From Alphaproteobacteria bacterium (GTDB lineage Bacteria > Pseudomonadota > Alphaproteobacteria > Rhizobiales > Aestuariivirgaceae), in NCBI GenBank assembly GCA_024640405.1, contig JAHEFB010000045.1:1-36433 (forward strand): a stretch of DNA of 36,433 nucleotides, given 5' to 3'. The notes beneath the pieces are model-generated. The model saw only the letters and a program-made list of their open reading frames with translations. It made no database searches and was not told the DNA's origin. Made by a program: the position numbers and the translations under genes. Of this stretch, positions 8,160 to 16,733 are shown piece after piece. Position 1 is the stretch's first letter, and each line of letters begins with the position of its first letter.

Positions 8160-8924
8160 TCAGACCTCCGGTGCCCGGGCTTCAACCATCATCACAAACG
8201 GATCTTCGGTGGCCCGTTTGAGCAGCGCCATGTAGCGCTCATAGGCAGGCATTGACGCATCTATGCGCCCGAACACCACGTCATCGCCGAACGAACCCAC
8301 CGGCCCCAGCACGATGGGCGTGGCCATGGGCGTTAGCTGGCCGCCCCTGCCCAGCTGCAGTGTGGTAAGCAAGCCATACATCTCGCCGGTGATCATCGGG
8401 CGTGACAGTATCGCCAGCCGGTATTGGCCATGACTGTTGGTGACAAGGTAGACACAACCTGACTGGTGCGGCACCGATACAGCGCCCTCATGCTTGAACT
8501 CCGCATCCATGCGCTCCGACTCGCGATAACAGAGATGACTGCGGGTATCATCCCAGTGAATTTCGGTCATGTAGGTGTAAAGGTCAGCCGGATTGCTGAA
8601 GGAGACCCTGATGGTGAGGTACCGGCCTTCAAGCCATGACACGGCCGGGCGAGCGTATGACCCAAGGTCGCCGGAGGCAAGTCCTCCGTTGACTGCTTGC
8701 ACCGAGCCCTGCTCGCGCAGGGACAATCCCAGAGCTTCCTCCAGACGAATGACGGTGGCAAAGGTAAATGAACGCCTGCCGGACAGGGCTTTTTCAAGTG
8801 TTGAAAGCGAGAGTTTTGCCATATCGGCAAGGTGCTGGCGGGTCAGACGGCGCTTGGCAAGTTGTTCGCGGATCAAGGTGCCAATGTGCGCATTCTCTTC
8901 AGGTGACAGCCTTTCCGGTGACAT
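8160..8924 (-). CDS. XRE/HTH-type transcriptional regulator with unknown C-terminal domain
   Basis: A 254-residue protein. An N-terminal helix-turn-helix of the Cro/XRE type (about residues 10-70: IREQLAKRRLTRQHLADMA, then STLEKALSGRRSF) is followed by about 170 residues I do not recognise, possibly a sensory domain. Reading frames from GTG 8966 and ATG 8960 exist, but ATG 8924 has a clear AAGGT ribosome site about 8 nt upstream, so I chose it. It is divergent from the VWA/sortase operon across about 170 bp and is the obvious candidate regulator. A repeated ACGTACA in that gap could be its binding site. Target and ligand are inference only. Confidence 0.7.
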   Translation of the reverse strand: MSPERLSPEENAHIGTLIREQLAKRRLTRQHLADMAKLSLSTLEKALSGRRSFTFATVIRLEEALGLSLREQGSVQAVNGGLASGDLGSYARPAVSWLEGRYLTIRVSFSNPADLYTYMTEIHWDDTRSHLCYRESERMDAEFKHEGAVSVPHQSGCVYLVTNSHGQYRLAILSRPMITGEMYGLLTTLQLGRGGQLTPMATPIVLGPVGSFGDDVVFGRIDASMPAYERYMALLKRATEDPFVMMVEARAPEV

Positions 8925-8942
8925 GAATTTTACCTTACTATC

Positions 8943-8979
8943 ACGTACAAAACCGCACATTTCCACATCCAGACGTACA
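8943..8979. promoter_or_regulatory. Candidate operator: ACGTACA direct repeat
   Basis: ACGTACA occurs at 8943-8949 and 8973-8979, exactly 30 bp apart (about three helical turns), in the divergent region between the XRE regulator and the VWA protein. It could be two half-sites on one DNA face. It is short enough to be chance. Confidence 0.25.
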
Positions 8980-9094
8980 GGTCCAGTGGGCCCGGGCGGA
9001 AAGTGGCCAAAAAAAGACGGAGTTCACGTTGGCGGCGCATCAAAGACTCCGCTAGTTGAAATGTCCGGGGCAGTTCAATCTGGAAGGACGAGAC

Positions 9095-11347
9095 ATGCAC
9101 GGGACACCGCTGACAGGCAGTAAAACCTACCATATCAACACGTTATTCGAGGCTGTCGTGGCTGGTCTGATGGCAACGATGCTGGCGTTTACAACCCTCG
9201 CCGGAACCGCCGCACGAGCGGCACAATCCCAGACCAGCGTGCGACCCGCCAACATGACCTCGGGCAGCCTGCTGCTTAAAACCATCAAGGGTGGGTTTGT
9301 CGAAGCGCCCCGTGTTGCCACCGATTACACCGTGAGTGTCTCCGGGCTGACATCGCGAACCGTTCTTACCCAGCGGTTTACCAACCCGGCCCGTGGTTGG
9401 GTGGAAGGTGTTTACGTGTTTCCCCTGCCTGAGACAGCAGCGGTGGATACATTGAAGATCATCTCCGGCAATCGCTTCATCACCGGCGAAGTGCGAGAGA
9501 AACAACAGGCCAAGATCATCTACCAGAAGGCCAAGGACCAGGGCCAGACGGCTGCACTGCTGGAACAGGAAAGACCCAACATTTTCACCAACTCGGTTGC
9601 CAATATCGGCCCGGGTGAAACCGTGGTGGTGCAGATCGAGTATCAGGAAACCATCCGCTCGACCAGCGGCACCTACAGCCTGCGGCTGCCGCTGGTGGTT
9701 GCCCCAAGATACAACCCTGCCCCGGTTGTGCAGTCGGTCGAGTTCAGCGGCAACGGGTCCGGCTTCGGTGTGATTGCCGACGATCCGGTGCCTGATCGCG
9801 ACCGTATTACGCCACCTGTCCTTGACCCCGCCCTCAATGCACCGGTGAACCCGGTCTCAATCTCGATTTCACTGGATGCCGGTTTTGAACTGGATGAAGT
9901 CAAGAGCCATCATCATGCAGTGAACATCACAACCGGCGAGAATGCCGGCAGACATATCTCCCTGGCCGGCGGCGACGTGCCGGCTGATCGTGATTTCGAG
10001 TTGACCTGGACCGCCGCTGGAAGTGCGCCGCAGGTTGGACTGTTCAGGGAAAACATCAACGGCAGCAATTACCTGCTGGCGGCAATCGTACCGCCATCTA
10101 CCGCCACGGCTGCTCCGGCACTGCCGCGTGAGACGATCTTTGTGATCGACAATTCCGGTTCGATGGATGGCCCGTCCCTGGCGCAGGCAAAAGAGGCGCT
10201 GCTGCTGGGCCTGGACACGCTGACGCCGAAAGACCGCTTCAACGTGATCCGTTTCGACAATACCTTTGACATGTTGTTTTCTGCGGCAGTTGCAGCGGAC
10301 CCTGAGTATCTGAACCGGGCCAAGCGGTTTGTCACCTCGCTCAGCGCAACCGGCGGCACCGAGATGATAGCCCCGCTAAAGGCTGCTCTGTATGATCGCA
10401 GCGGCAGCGACACAAATTATCTGCGGCAAGTGGTTTTCATAACCGACGGCGCCATCGGCAACGAGCAGGGCCTGTTCGCAACGCTGAACAGACATCGCGG
10501 AAGATCCCGTGTTTTCATGGTGGGTATCGGGTCTGCTCCAAACACGCACCTGATGACCAGAGCCGCAGAGGTGGGCCGCGGCACATTTACACTGATCAGT
10601 GACGTCGCGCAGGTGAAGTCGCGGATGACGGATCTGTTCGCCAAAATCGGTCAGCCGATGGTTACCGAACTCAAGGCTGTTCTGTCGGACAGCAATGCGC
10701 GGCTGACACCGGAAAAGCTGCCGGACCTGTATCGCGGCGAGCCCGTCATGATGATGGCGCAAACCGGAGACCTGACAGGTTCCATGACCGTGAGCGGGCA
10801 AATCGGCAACACGCCCTGGCAGGTCACCCTGCCGTTGAAGGACGCCGCCGAGGGCGAAGGTATTTCCAAGCTGTGGGCGCATCGCAGGATTTCCGAACTG
10901 GAAACATCTGCAACGCTCGGCGACATTGCGGCCAGCAATGCCAACCGTCAGGTACTGCAGGTAGCGCTGGCGCACCAGATCGTGTCCAGTCAGACCAGTC
11001 TGATTGCTGTCGACCGCTCGCCCAACCGGCCCGCGGGCGAACCGCTGCGCAGGGAAGACATCTCCCTTAACCTGCCCGCCGGCTGGACCTTCGAAAAAGT
11101 GTTCGGCAGAAAACCTCCTGTCCCGGCTTTGCAGGATGATGATTTGCGCGATGCCGGCAATCCGTTCAGCCAACTGGCTGTGCTTGAACGCCCGGCGACC
11201 GTGCACAGCGCCCTGCAACAACAGGTAATACTACCCCAGGGGTCCACACCTTCCGGACTGCTTGCATTGTTGGGTGCATTGCTGGCACTCCTTGCCGGCC
11301 TGCTGCACCTTTTGACCAGATCGACCTCCCCCAGGGCAGTTGTGTGA
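9095..11347 (+). CDS. Marine proteobacterial sortase target protein (VIT and VWA domains)
   Basis: A 750-residue exported protein. Order: signal/anchor segment (about 15-42, ending ARAAQS); VIT domain (about 65-200, with the conserved GWVEGVYVFPLPE and GEVREKQQA); a beta-rich linker; a VWA domain with metal site DNSGS (Asp352, Ser354, Ser356); and a C-terminal tripartite sorting-like signal. The last is LPQGS at 713-717, a hydrophobic helix (about 720-740) and a short Arg-containing tail. This matches the family of dedicated targets encoded beside a sortase in marine proteobacteria. The motif departs from canonical LPxTG. TTG 9056 is in frame but has no ribosome site; ATG 9095 follows GGAAGGA by 8 nt. 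The sortase gene starts 1 nt after the stop. Likely role: surface or periplasmic protein binding through VWA; the ligand is unknown. Confidence 0.85.
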   Translation: MHGTPLTGSKTYHINTLFEAVVAGLMATMLAFTTLAGTAARAAQSQTSVRPANMTSGSLLLKTIKGGFVEAPRVATDYTVSVSGLTSRTVLTQRFTNPARGWVEGVYVFPLPETAAVDTLKIISGNRFITGEVREKQQAKIIYQKAKDQGQTAALLEQERPNIFTNSVANIGPGETVVVQIEYQETIRSTSGTYSLRLPLVVAPRYNPAPVVQSVEFSGNGSGFGVIADDPVPDRDRITPPVLDPALNAPVNPVSISISLDAGFELDEVKSHHHAVNITTGENAGRHISLAGGDVPADRDFELTWTAAGSAPQVGLFRENINGSNYLLAAIVPPSTATAAPALPRETIFVIDNSGSMDGPSLAQAKEALLLGLDTLTPKDRFNVIRFDNTFDMLFSAAVAADPEYLNRAKRFVTSLSATGGTEMIAPLKAALYDRSGSDTNYLRQVVFITDGAIGNEQGLFATLNRHRGRSRVFMVGIGSAPNTHLMTRAAEVGRGTFTLISDVAQVKSRMTDLFAKIGQPMVTELKAVLSDSNARLTPEKLPDLYRGEPVMMMAQTGDLTGSMTVSGQIGNTPWQVTLPLKDAAEGEGISKLWAHRRISELETSATLGDIAASNANRQVLQVALAHQIVSSQTSLIAVDRSPNRPAGEPLRREDISLNLPAGWTFEKVFGRKPPVPALQDDDLRDAGNPFSQLAVLERPATVHSALQQQVILPQGSTPSGLLALLGALLALLAGLLHLLTRSTSPRAVV

Positions 11348-11348
11348 C

Positions 11349-12014
11349 ATGTCCCCCCTGCACGTCAAAGACACAACCTGCCCATCTGGACCGGCCGCAC
11401 CCCGCGGCCGGTTCGCCACCCGTGTTGTTGCAATGCTGTGCTTCATCGCGGCACTTTGCCTGTTCGCAGTTTCAACCTGGATTCCGGTCAAGGCACAGAT
11501 AGCGCAGATCCTTCTGGAGCGCGCCTTTGCCCAATCACTTGTCAGTGGCAAGCCGGTCAGGCCGTGGTCGTGGGCCGACACATGGCCCGTCGCCAGGATC
11601 AGTGTCCCGAGGCTCGGCACCTCTGCAATCGTGCTGAACGGCGCGACGAGCGAGGCGATGGCCTTCGGACCGGGTCACCTTAGCGAAACCCCGGCACCCG
11701 GCGGCAGCGGAACATCTGTCATAGCGGCCCATCGCGACACCCACTTCAGATTTCTGCAACACGTGAAAACCGGAGACGTCATCAAAGTCGAGCGGCGTGA
11801 CGGTGCCAGCTTCCGTTATCGGGTCACCGGCCTGAGGGTCGCTGACTGGAATCGCTCCGGAATAGATGCCCATGCGCCGGGCTACAATCTTGTGTTGTCT
11901 ACCTGCTATCCGTTTGACAGCATTGTCAGGGGGAGCGAACGCTTCATCGTTGAGGCCATGCGGATCGAACAAACGGCATCCAATACCACTGCCTCCCCGC
12001 CTTCCATCGACTGA
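11349..12014 (+). CDS. Sortase, marine proteobacterial type
   Basis: A membrane-anchored cysteine transpeptidase of 221 residues. An N-terminal transmembrane helix (about 24-46) is followed by the sortase barrel. Catalytic residues are visible: His128 in AAHRDTHF, Cys186 in LSTCYPF and Arg198 in GSERFIVE. The architecture fits the small sortases found singly beside a VIT/VWA target in Gram-negative marine bacteria, where the enzyme presumably processes that one substrate. An upstream in-frame TTG (11340) overlaps the target gene; ATG 11349, 1 nt after its stop, is preferred, with AGGG 13 nt upstream. What the target is joined to in a Gram-negative envelope is not known. Confidence 0.88.
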   Translation: MSPLHVKDTTCPSGPAAPRGRFATRVVAMLCFIAALCLFAVSTWIPVKAQIAQILLERAFAQSLVSGKPVRPWSWADTWPVARISVPRLGTSAIVLNGATSEAMAFGPGHLSETPAPGGSGTSVIAAHRDTHFRFLQHVKTGDVIKVERRDGASFRYRVTGLRVADWNRSGIDAHAPGYNLVLSTCYPFDSIVRGSERFIVEAMRIEQTASNTTASPPSID

Positions 12015-12132
12015 GATCTGGTATCAGATGGTTTGAAAATAAATGTTTTGATGTACATTTTGTGCATTATGACCAGTTCAACCAAAATCTGACGGACAAA
12101 CTTTAACTCTCTTTCGACTGATCCGGGGACCT

Positions 12133-12969
12133 ATGACAAAGAAATTTGCAGAGGCAATACGCCACTATGTTGCGCAGATCAAAGCGCGCGGACAGGTCTC
12201 CACGGCGCTGGTCCTGAAGGCATTCGCAAAGGTTCCCCGGGAAAAGTTTGTAGGCAAGGGACCCTGGCGCACAAGAAGCGAGATCGTCACCACATATGGC
12301 ACAACAGAAAGCGATGATCCGGCCCACCTGTATCATGATGTGATGATCGCACTGGACGAGACCAAGAAGCTGGACAACGGCCTGCCCAGCCTGTGGGCCC
12401 GCCTGATTGACGCGCTGGCATTGAAGCCGGGTGAAAACGTGCTACAGATCGGCTGCGGCACCGGTTATTACACAGCGATACTCGCAGAAATCGTGGGCGC
12501 AAAAGGAAGCATTACCGCAATAGAATCCGACGCCGATTTCGCGGCACAGGCGAAAGAGTTTCTGCAGGATCGTGACAACGTCCAGATAATCCACGGAAAC
12601 GGTTGCCGGCAGGAGTTCAGTTCATTCGACGCGGTCATTGTCCACGCCGGCGTCAGTCACCCTTATTCTGCCTGGCTGGATGCATTGGCCGTAAACGGGC
12701 GGCTTCAGGTGCCGCTGACGGCCAGCGGCCGCCAGAACATAGTCTTTCAGATCACGCGCAGGAAATCGGGATACGAGGCGCAGGCCCTGCGGCGCATGGA
12801 GGCATTCCCCTGCGACGAGGGCAACAACAAACCGCAGCTCAATCAACAGTTGGCGTTCTGGAATCCGGTTACGTCAGGCGTCAACTCGCTGAGACGGGAT
12901 GAGCACGAAGCAGACGAGACCTGTTGGTTGCACTCTGAAGAATTCTGCCTTTCAAAGTCGAAACTGTGA
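12133..12969 (+). CDS. Protein-L-isoaspartate O-methyltransferase-like protein
   Basis: A 278-residue class I SAM-dependent methyltransferase of the PCMT family. The N-terminal helix has VLKAFAKVPREKFV, as in PCMT proteins. Motif I is VLQIGCGTGYYTAILAEIVG, followed by the acidic strand end ITAIESD and FDAVIVHAGVS at the substrate-site loop, and the C-terminal third is extended. Housekeeping PCMT methylates isoaspartate to repair proteins, but PCMT-like enzymes also serve as modifying enzymes in several RiPP pathways. This copy begins with GGGGA upstream of ATG and sits 1.2 kb from a YcaO-TfuA operon, with only a convergent Crp gene between, so either role is open. It overlaps no neighbour; the Crp gene ends 6 bp beyond its stop. 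Confidence 0.75.
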   Translation: MTKKFAEAIRHYVAQIKARGQVSTALVLKAFAKVPREKFVGKGPWRTRSEIVTTYGTTESDDPAHLYHDVMIALDETKKLDNGLPSLWARLIDALALKPGENVLQIGCGTGYYTAILAEIVGAKGSITAIESDADFAAQAKEFLQDRDNVQIIHGNGCRQEFSSFDAVIVHAGVSHPYSAWLDALAVNGRLQVPLTASGRQNIVFQITRRKSGYEAQALRRMEAFPCDEGNNKPQLNQQLAFWNPVTSGVNSLRRDEHEADETCWLHSEEFCLSKSKL

Positions 12970-12975
12970 AATTGC

Positions 12976-13686
12976 CTACAGCTCCTCTGAAAAGTTGTCG
13001 CTGCCGGAAATCTCCCGCAGTCTACCGATGTCGCGGATTTGAATCTTGCGTTTGCCGAGCTCGATAATGTTTTCCGAAACGAGCTGACCCAGTTCACGCG
13101 AAACAGCTTCGCGGTGGGTGGCAATTCGGGTGGCTATCTCATAATGACTTGGTGCAGGGTGGATCAGATTGCCGTTGGCCTCAGCCTCGCGGGATTCATA
13201 GAGACGGACCAACTCGCGCTGAACCCGTATCCGCACGGGCAATGTTCCATACTCGAAAATCCGCTGGGACAATTTGCGGGTCTTTGCGACAAGCAGCTCC
13301 ACCAGCCGCAATCCAAGTTCCGGCGTCGCCGTGACCAGCGAGCGAAAATCCTTCGACGTCATTTGCGCAATCAGGGAATCTTCCGTGGCAGAAATCGACG
13401 CTGACCGCGGCTGGCCGTCAATCGCCGAAAACTCGCCAAACAGTCCGCCGCTTTTTATTGTGACGAAGCTGACCTCTTTGCCCTCCTCGGAAAAACTGCG
13501 CGCGACAACTTCGCCTTCTATGACGAAAAATATATCTGTCGACTGATCGTCCTTGCGCAGGATCTCAGTGTTCTTCTGATATTGCCGCAGGTTGCAACTG
13601 TTTTGCAGTTGCCCGAAATCGCAATGGGCAAGACCACGCAACAAGTCAATCTTCTGGAGCAGTTCCTTGTTCAACCCAGGTTCCAT
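12976..13686 (-). CDS. Crp/Fnr-family transcriptional regulator, predicted cAMP-binding
   Basis: A 236-residue regulator with an N-terminal cyclic-nucleotide-binding barrel (about 15-125), a dimer helix (about 125-155) and a C-terminal winged helix (about 160-225; recognition region SHYEIATRIATHREAVSREL). The phosphate-binding cassette reads GEFSAIDGQPRSAS, with Gly84, Glu85, Arg94 and Ser95 in the positions that contact cAMP in Crp. There is no Cys cluster like that of Fnr. It is divergent from the YcaO operon across 474 bp and convergent with the PCMT-like gene. With an adenylate cyclase 6 kb away, a local cAMP circuit is plausible. That it regulates the YcaO genes is inferred from position only. 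Start ATG has a weak ribosome site. Confidence 0.82.
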   Translation of the reverse strand: MEPGLNKELLQKIDLLRGLAHCDFGQLQNSCNLRQYQKNTEILRKDDQSTDIFFVIEGEVVARSFSEEGKEVSFVTIKSGGLFGEFSAIDGQPRSASISATEDSLIAQMTSKDFRSLVTATPELGLRLVELLVAKTRKLSQRIFEYGTLPVRIRVQRELVRLYESREAEANGNLIHPAPSHYEIATRIATHREAVSRELGQLVSENIIELGKRKIQIRDIGRLREISGSDNFSEEL

Positions 13687-14160
13687 TCCGCGTTGCGAAA
13701 ACCCGGGCAGGTCAGAAACCTGTCCTGGCTTTCCAGCTTGTTCGTCGTCCCATATGCAGAAATCAGTTCATTGATTCAGTGTTTTAGTTTGCACAATCGC
13801 ACCCCCTGGCGTCAAACACCATTTCGAGCTCAAGAGTATCGGTCGTTGCCGGAGGATGGAATTGTGCTGCTTGGCTAGCGGTATTTGCATCAAGGGATTC
13901 TGCCAATTGCTGACGCAGTATCTGCCTGAGGGAACGAACCCGTCAGCGCATTCTCGGATGCTTCTCAGCAAGATCGTGCGGAAGCCAAACGATGTCCTCA
14001 GGACTCGCGCAGTCGCAGGATCAATATGCGATAAAGGTAACTATCTGGGACAGGTGTAACGAACATAAGCATTGGACGCCAGACCTGGCTCGTCGTAGGA
14101 GTGGTTTTCAGTCCCGGATTGTTGTCCTCAAACCCGTTCCAGCAAGTACTAGTTGTCAAA
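13687..14160. promoter_or_regulatory. Divergent region between crp-like gene and YcaO operon
   Basis: About 470 bases, more AT-rich near the crp side. It must contain both promoters. A weak Crp-like sequence (TGTTT-N6-GCACA, 13780-13795, 7 of 10 consensus positions) lies 94 bp upstream of the crp start. A few short open frames (for example ATG 13992) run into the YcaO start region but show no leader- or core-like composition, so I did not call a precursor here. Confidence 0.3.
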
Positions 14161-15378
14161 ATGGTCGATTGTTCAAAGAAGCGTTTCACTGCTGAAACTC
14201 ACAGAGCGGCAACACTGGAGGAAACTCTTGCCAGGATTGAACCGCACCAAGCACTGATCGGGATCAGCCGGGTCGCCAATGTCACCGGCCTGGATCGCAT
14301 TGGCATTCCGGTTGTTATGGTCGTGAGACCGAACTCACGTTCCGTCGTCGTGTCACAGGGAAAGGGATTGTCCCTGCAGGCAGCCAGGGTGTCCGGCCTG
14401 ATGGAGTCGATTGAAACCTGGCATGCCGAAAGACCCGGCCTACCCCTGAGATATGAAAGTTTTTCGGAGTTGTCGCGCCAGACCGCAACCGTGAATGTAC
14501 CGGCTTTGCCGAAAACATCACTTGGGAGTTTCAAGCCTGACCGAAAGTCCCTGTGGGTCGAGTCGCAGGACCTTCTTAAGAATATGGCGGCCTGGTTGCC
14601 CTATGAACTGGTTCACACCGATTATACCCATCCGATTACTCCCCAGTACGGCTGTTTTGCCTGCAGCACCAACGGCCTGGCATCAGGGAACCATTTGCTG
14701 GAAGCCAGTTGTCATGCAATCTGCGAGGTAATCGAAAGAGACGCCATCAGTGTTTGGTACCACTTACCCAGCGACGTGCGTCAGACGCTGCGTGTTGTGC
14801 CTGAAACTATTGCTGATCCGGGATGCACAGATGCCATGGCACGTATAAGGGGCGCAGGCTTCGAGCTTGCTTTATGGGAAACCACGACAGATGTCGGCGT
14901 TGCCTCGTTTCGCTGCATGATTGTTGAAGACGACGAGCGCGAAGGGCACATCGGCATCGGCGACGGCTGCCATGTCGATCCGGCAATCGCCGTGCTGCGA
15001 TCACTGACCGAGGCTGTTCAAACTCGTATGACCTATATTTCCGGCGCAAGGGATGACATGACACCGGATGAATTTACACCTCAGGCCATCAGCCAAAAGT
15101 GCAGGTTTGCGCGTGACCTGATTCGTGAAGGCAAGCCGCAGCGCAGCTTCGAGGCTGCACCCGAATTTGTGTCAGATGACTTCGCCGGCGACATGGACTG
15201 GTTGTTGGGCCAGCTCGATCAGGCAGGTTGCCCGCAGGTCTTGCGCGTCGACCTTAGCAAGCCGGAAATTGGCCTGTCCGTCGTCCGGGTCGTCATTCCG
15301 GGGCTGGAAGCACCCCACGATGACGATGGCTATCTGCCGGGGCCGAGGGCCACCCGCGCTATGGAGCCACAGTCATGA
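14161..15378 (+). CDS. YcaO-domain cyclodehydratase/thioamidation enzyme
   Basis: YcaO proteins use ATP to activate a peptide-backbone amide, giving azolines or, with TfuA, thioamides. This 405-residue protein shows the family pattern. It starts RFTAETHRAATLEETLARI and GISRVANVTGLDRIGIPV, and the ATP/Mg motif EASCHAICEVIERD holds Glu181, Glu189, Glu192 and Arg193. Near the end comes VVRVVIPGLE and a Pro-containing PGPRATRA segment. The frame is open to GTG 14101, but ATG 14161 gives the usual YcaO N-terminus; neither has a strong ribosome site. The stop overlaps the TfuA start as ATGA, so the two are translationally coupled. That coupling points to thioamide formation or a related TfuA-dependent reaction, as in thioviridamide-type and trifolitoxin loci. 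No separate E1-like partner or flavin dehydrogenase is nearby. Confidence 0.9.
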   Translation: MVDCSKKRFTAETHRAATLEETLARIEPHQALIGISRVANVTGLDRIGIPVVMVVRPNSRSVVVSQGKGLSLQAARVSGLMESIETWHAERPGLPLRYESFSELSRQTATVNVPALPKTSLGSFKPDRKSLWVESQDLLKNMAAWLPYELVHTDYTHPITPQYGCFACSTNGLASGNHLLEASCHAICEVIERDAISVWYHLPSDVRQTLRVVPETIADPGCTDAMARIRGAGFELALWETTTDVGVASFRCMIVEDDEREGHIGIGDGCHVDPAIAVLRSLTEAVQTRMTYISGARDDMTPDEFTPQAISQKCRFARDLIREGKPQRSFEAAPEFVSDDFAGDMDWLLGQLDQAGCPQVLRVDLSKPEIGLSVVRVVIPGLEAPHDDDGYLPGPRATRAMEPQS

Positions 15379-16733
15379 AGCCAATCGTGTTTGTAGGCCC
15401 GACCCTGACCATCGCAGACGTGACGGGTATCCTCGACGCCGATTGCCGCCCGCCGGTATCGCAAGGAGACATTTACCGCGCAGCGCGCAGCGGACCTGGC
15501 ATGATCGGCATCATTGACGGTTACTTTGATGGCGTGCCGGCTGTATGGCACAAGGAAATCCAGTGGGCGATGACGCAAGGCATACAGGTATTTGGCAGTG
15601 CCAGCATGGGCGCGCTGCGTGCCGCTGAACTTCATGCATTCGGTATGCAGGGTGTAGGATCGATTTTTGAGGGGTATCGCTCCGGCCGCCTGGAAGATGA
15701 TGACGAAGTGGCGATCATCCATGCACCTGCTGATATGGGCTTTAAGGCACTGAGTGTTCCCATGGTGTCGGTGCGCGCGACATTGGCAAGTGCTGTTTCG
15801 GAGGGCGTCCTGCCGCAGGCGATTGCGGCAAAAATCTGCAAACACGCCAAGGCACTGCACTATGCCGACCGGGAGTGGAACCGGACTATCACCGGTGTTT
15901 CCGGCAATTCCGGCGTTATGTCGGTGTTGGAATTGTTCAAGGCCTGGCTGCCTGGAAATTTTGTTGATGCCAAGCGCGAAGACGCCCTGGAGATGCTGAG
16001 CACCATGCAGCAGGGCCTCGTTGCAGGCGCCCCGGCTTCAACGCCGGCACAAGAATTTGAATGGACCGACGTATGGAACGATCTCGTGCAGAGCGAAGGT
16101 GCCGGTGCAACTGACGAGCGGGAAGTGGGCGTGCTGGACGAGTTGCGACTTTCCGGCCCGCAATTCGAAGTCTTCCGGCAGCGGGCCACCACTCGGCATT
16201 TTGCGATTTCGCAAGCCCGGCGTCAGGGCATAACGGCTGACCAGACGGTACTTCGGAATGAAATGGATGCTCACCGCAGAAAAACCGGGCTTCTGCGCAG
16301 GAAGCAACTCTTTCGGTGGCTCACCGAAAACGATCTGAATGAGGCAGCGTATGAACAGTTTCTCGGTGAGGGCTGGTTGGCCAGGACTGCGGCGCAATTG
16401 TCATCGCGCCAGCTTGACGGGCATATTCTGGCCGAGCTCAAAGCGTCGGACAGATATCAGGCGTTGAAACAGCGCGCAGACGCAAAACGGCAGATGGTGT
16501 CTGGTGCAATCCAGGATGCTGTCAGTCCGGCAAGGGACCGTATCAATGACCTGAAGTTGCTGGATTGGTATTTTAAACAGTGTCTCGATCTGCCGGTGCC
16601 GGAAGATGTGGACGCATATGCGCGATCCATTGGTCTGGCATCGCGGGCCGAACTGTGTCGCCTATTGCACTGTGAACGCGAATATCTCAGCATGACTGAC
16701 GATAGGGATTTGTATGACTTTGAGGACAATTGA
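15375..16733 (+). CDS. TfuA-like protein, partner of YcaO
   Basis: The TfuA core occupies about the first 210 residues: VFVGPTL at the N-terminus, YRAARSGPGMIGIIDGYFDGVPAVWHKEI, then GASMGALRAAEL-like and GSIFEGYRSGRLEDDDEVA segments. The remaining 240 residues are helical and charged and I cannot assign them. At 452 residues it is longer than minimal TfuA proteins (about 200-250). TfuA is thought to deliver sulfide to, or otherwise assist, YcaO in making thioamides (methanogen MCR thioglycine and thioviridamide-like peptides). It overlaps YcaO by 4 nt and the downstream peptidase by 1 nt. The extra domain may recognise the substrate, which would make this a divergent TfuA branch; that is inference. 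Confidence 0.85.
   Translation: MKPIVFVGPTLTIADVTGILDADCRPPVSQGDIYRAARSGPGMIGIIDGYFDGVPAVWHKEIQWAMTQGIQVFGSASMGALRAAELHAFGMQGVGSIFEGYRSGRLEDDDEVAIIHAPADMGFKALSVPMVSVRATLASAVSEGVLPQAIAAKICKHAKALHYADREWNRTITGVSGNSGVMSVLELFKAWLPGNFVDAKREDALEMLSTMQQGLVAGAPASTPAQEFEWTDVWNDLVQSEGAGATDEREVGVLDELRLSGPQFEVFRQRATTRHFAISQARRQGITADQTVLRNEMDAHRRKTGLLRRKQLFRWLTENDLNEAAYEQFLGEGWLARTAAQLSSRQLDGHILAELKASDRYQALKQRADAKRQMVSGAIQDAVSPARDRINDLKLLDWYFKQCLDLPVPEDVDAYARSIGLASRAELCRLLHCEREYLSMTDDRDLYDFEDN

Noticed and set aside
13856..14059. Another short frame in the crp-YcaO gap
   Set aside because: No ribosome site and no resemblance to known precursors; consistent with chance.
13992..14195. A 67-codon open frame just before YcaO, considered as a classical short RiPP precursor
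   Set aside because: It runs into the YcaO coding region in another frame, has no leader/core composition and only a weak ribosome site.
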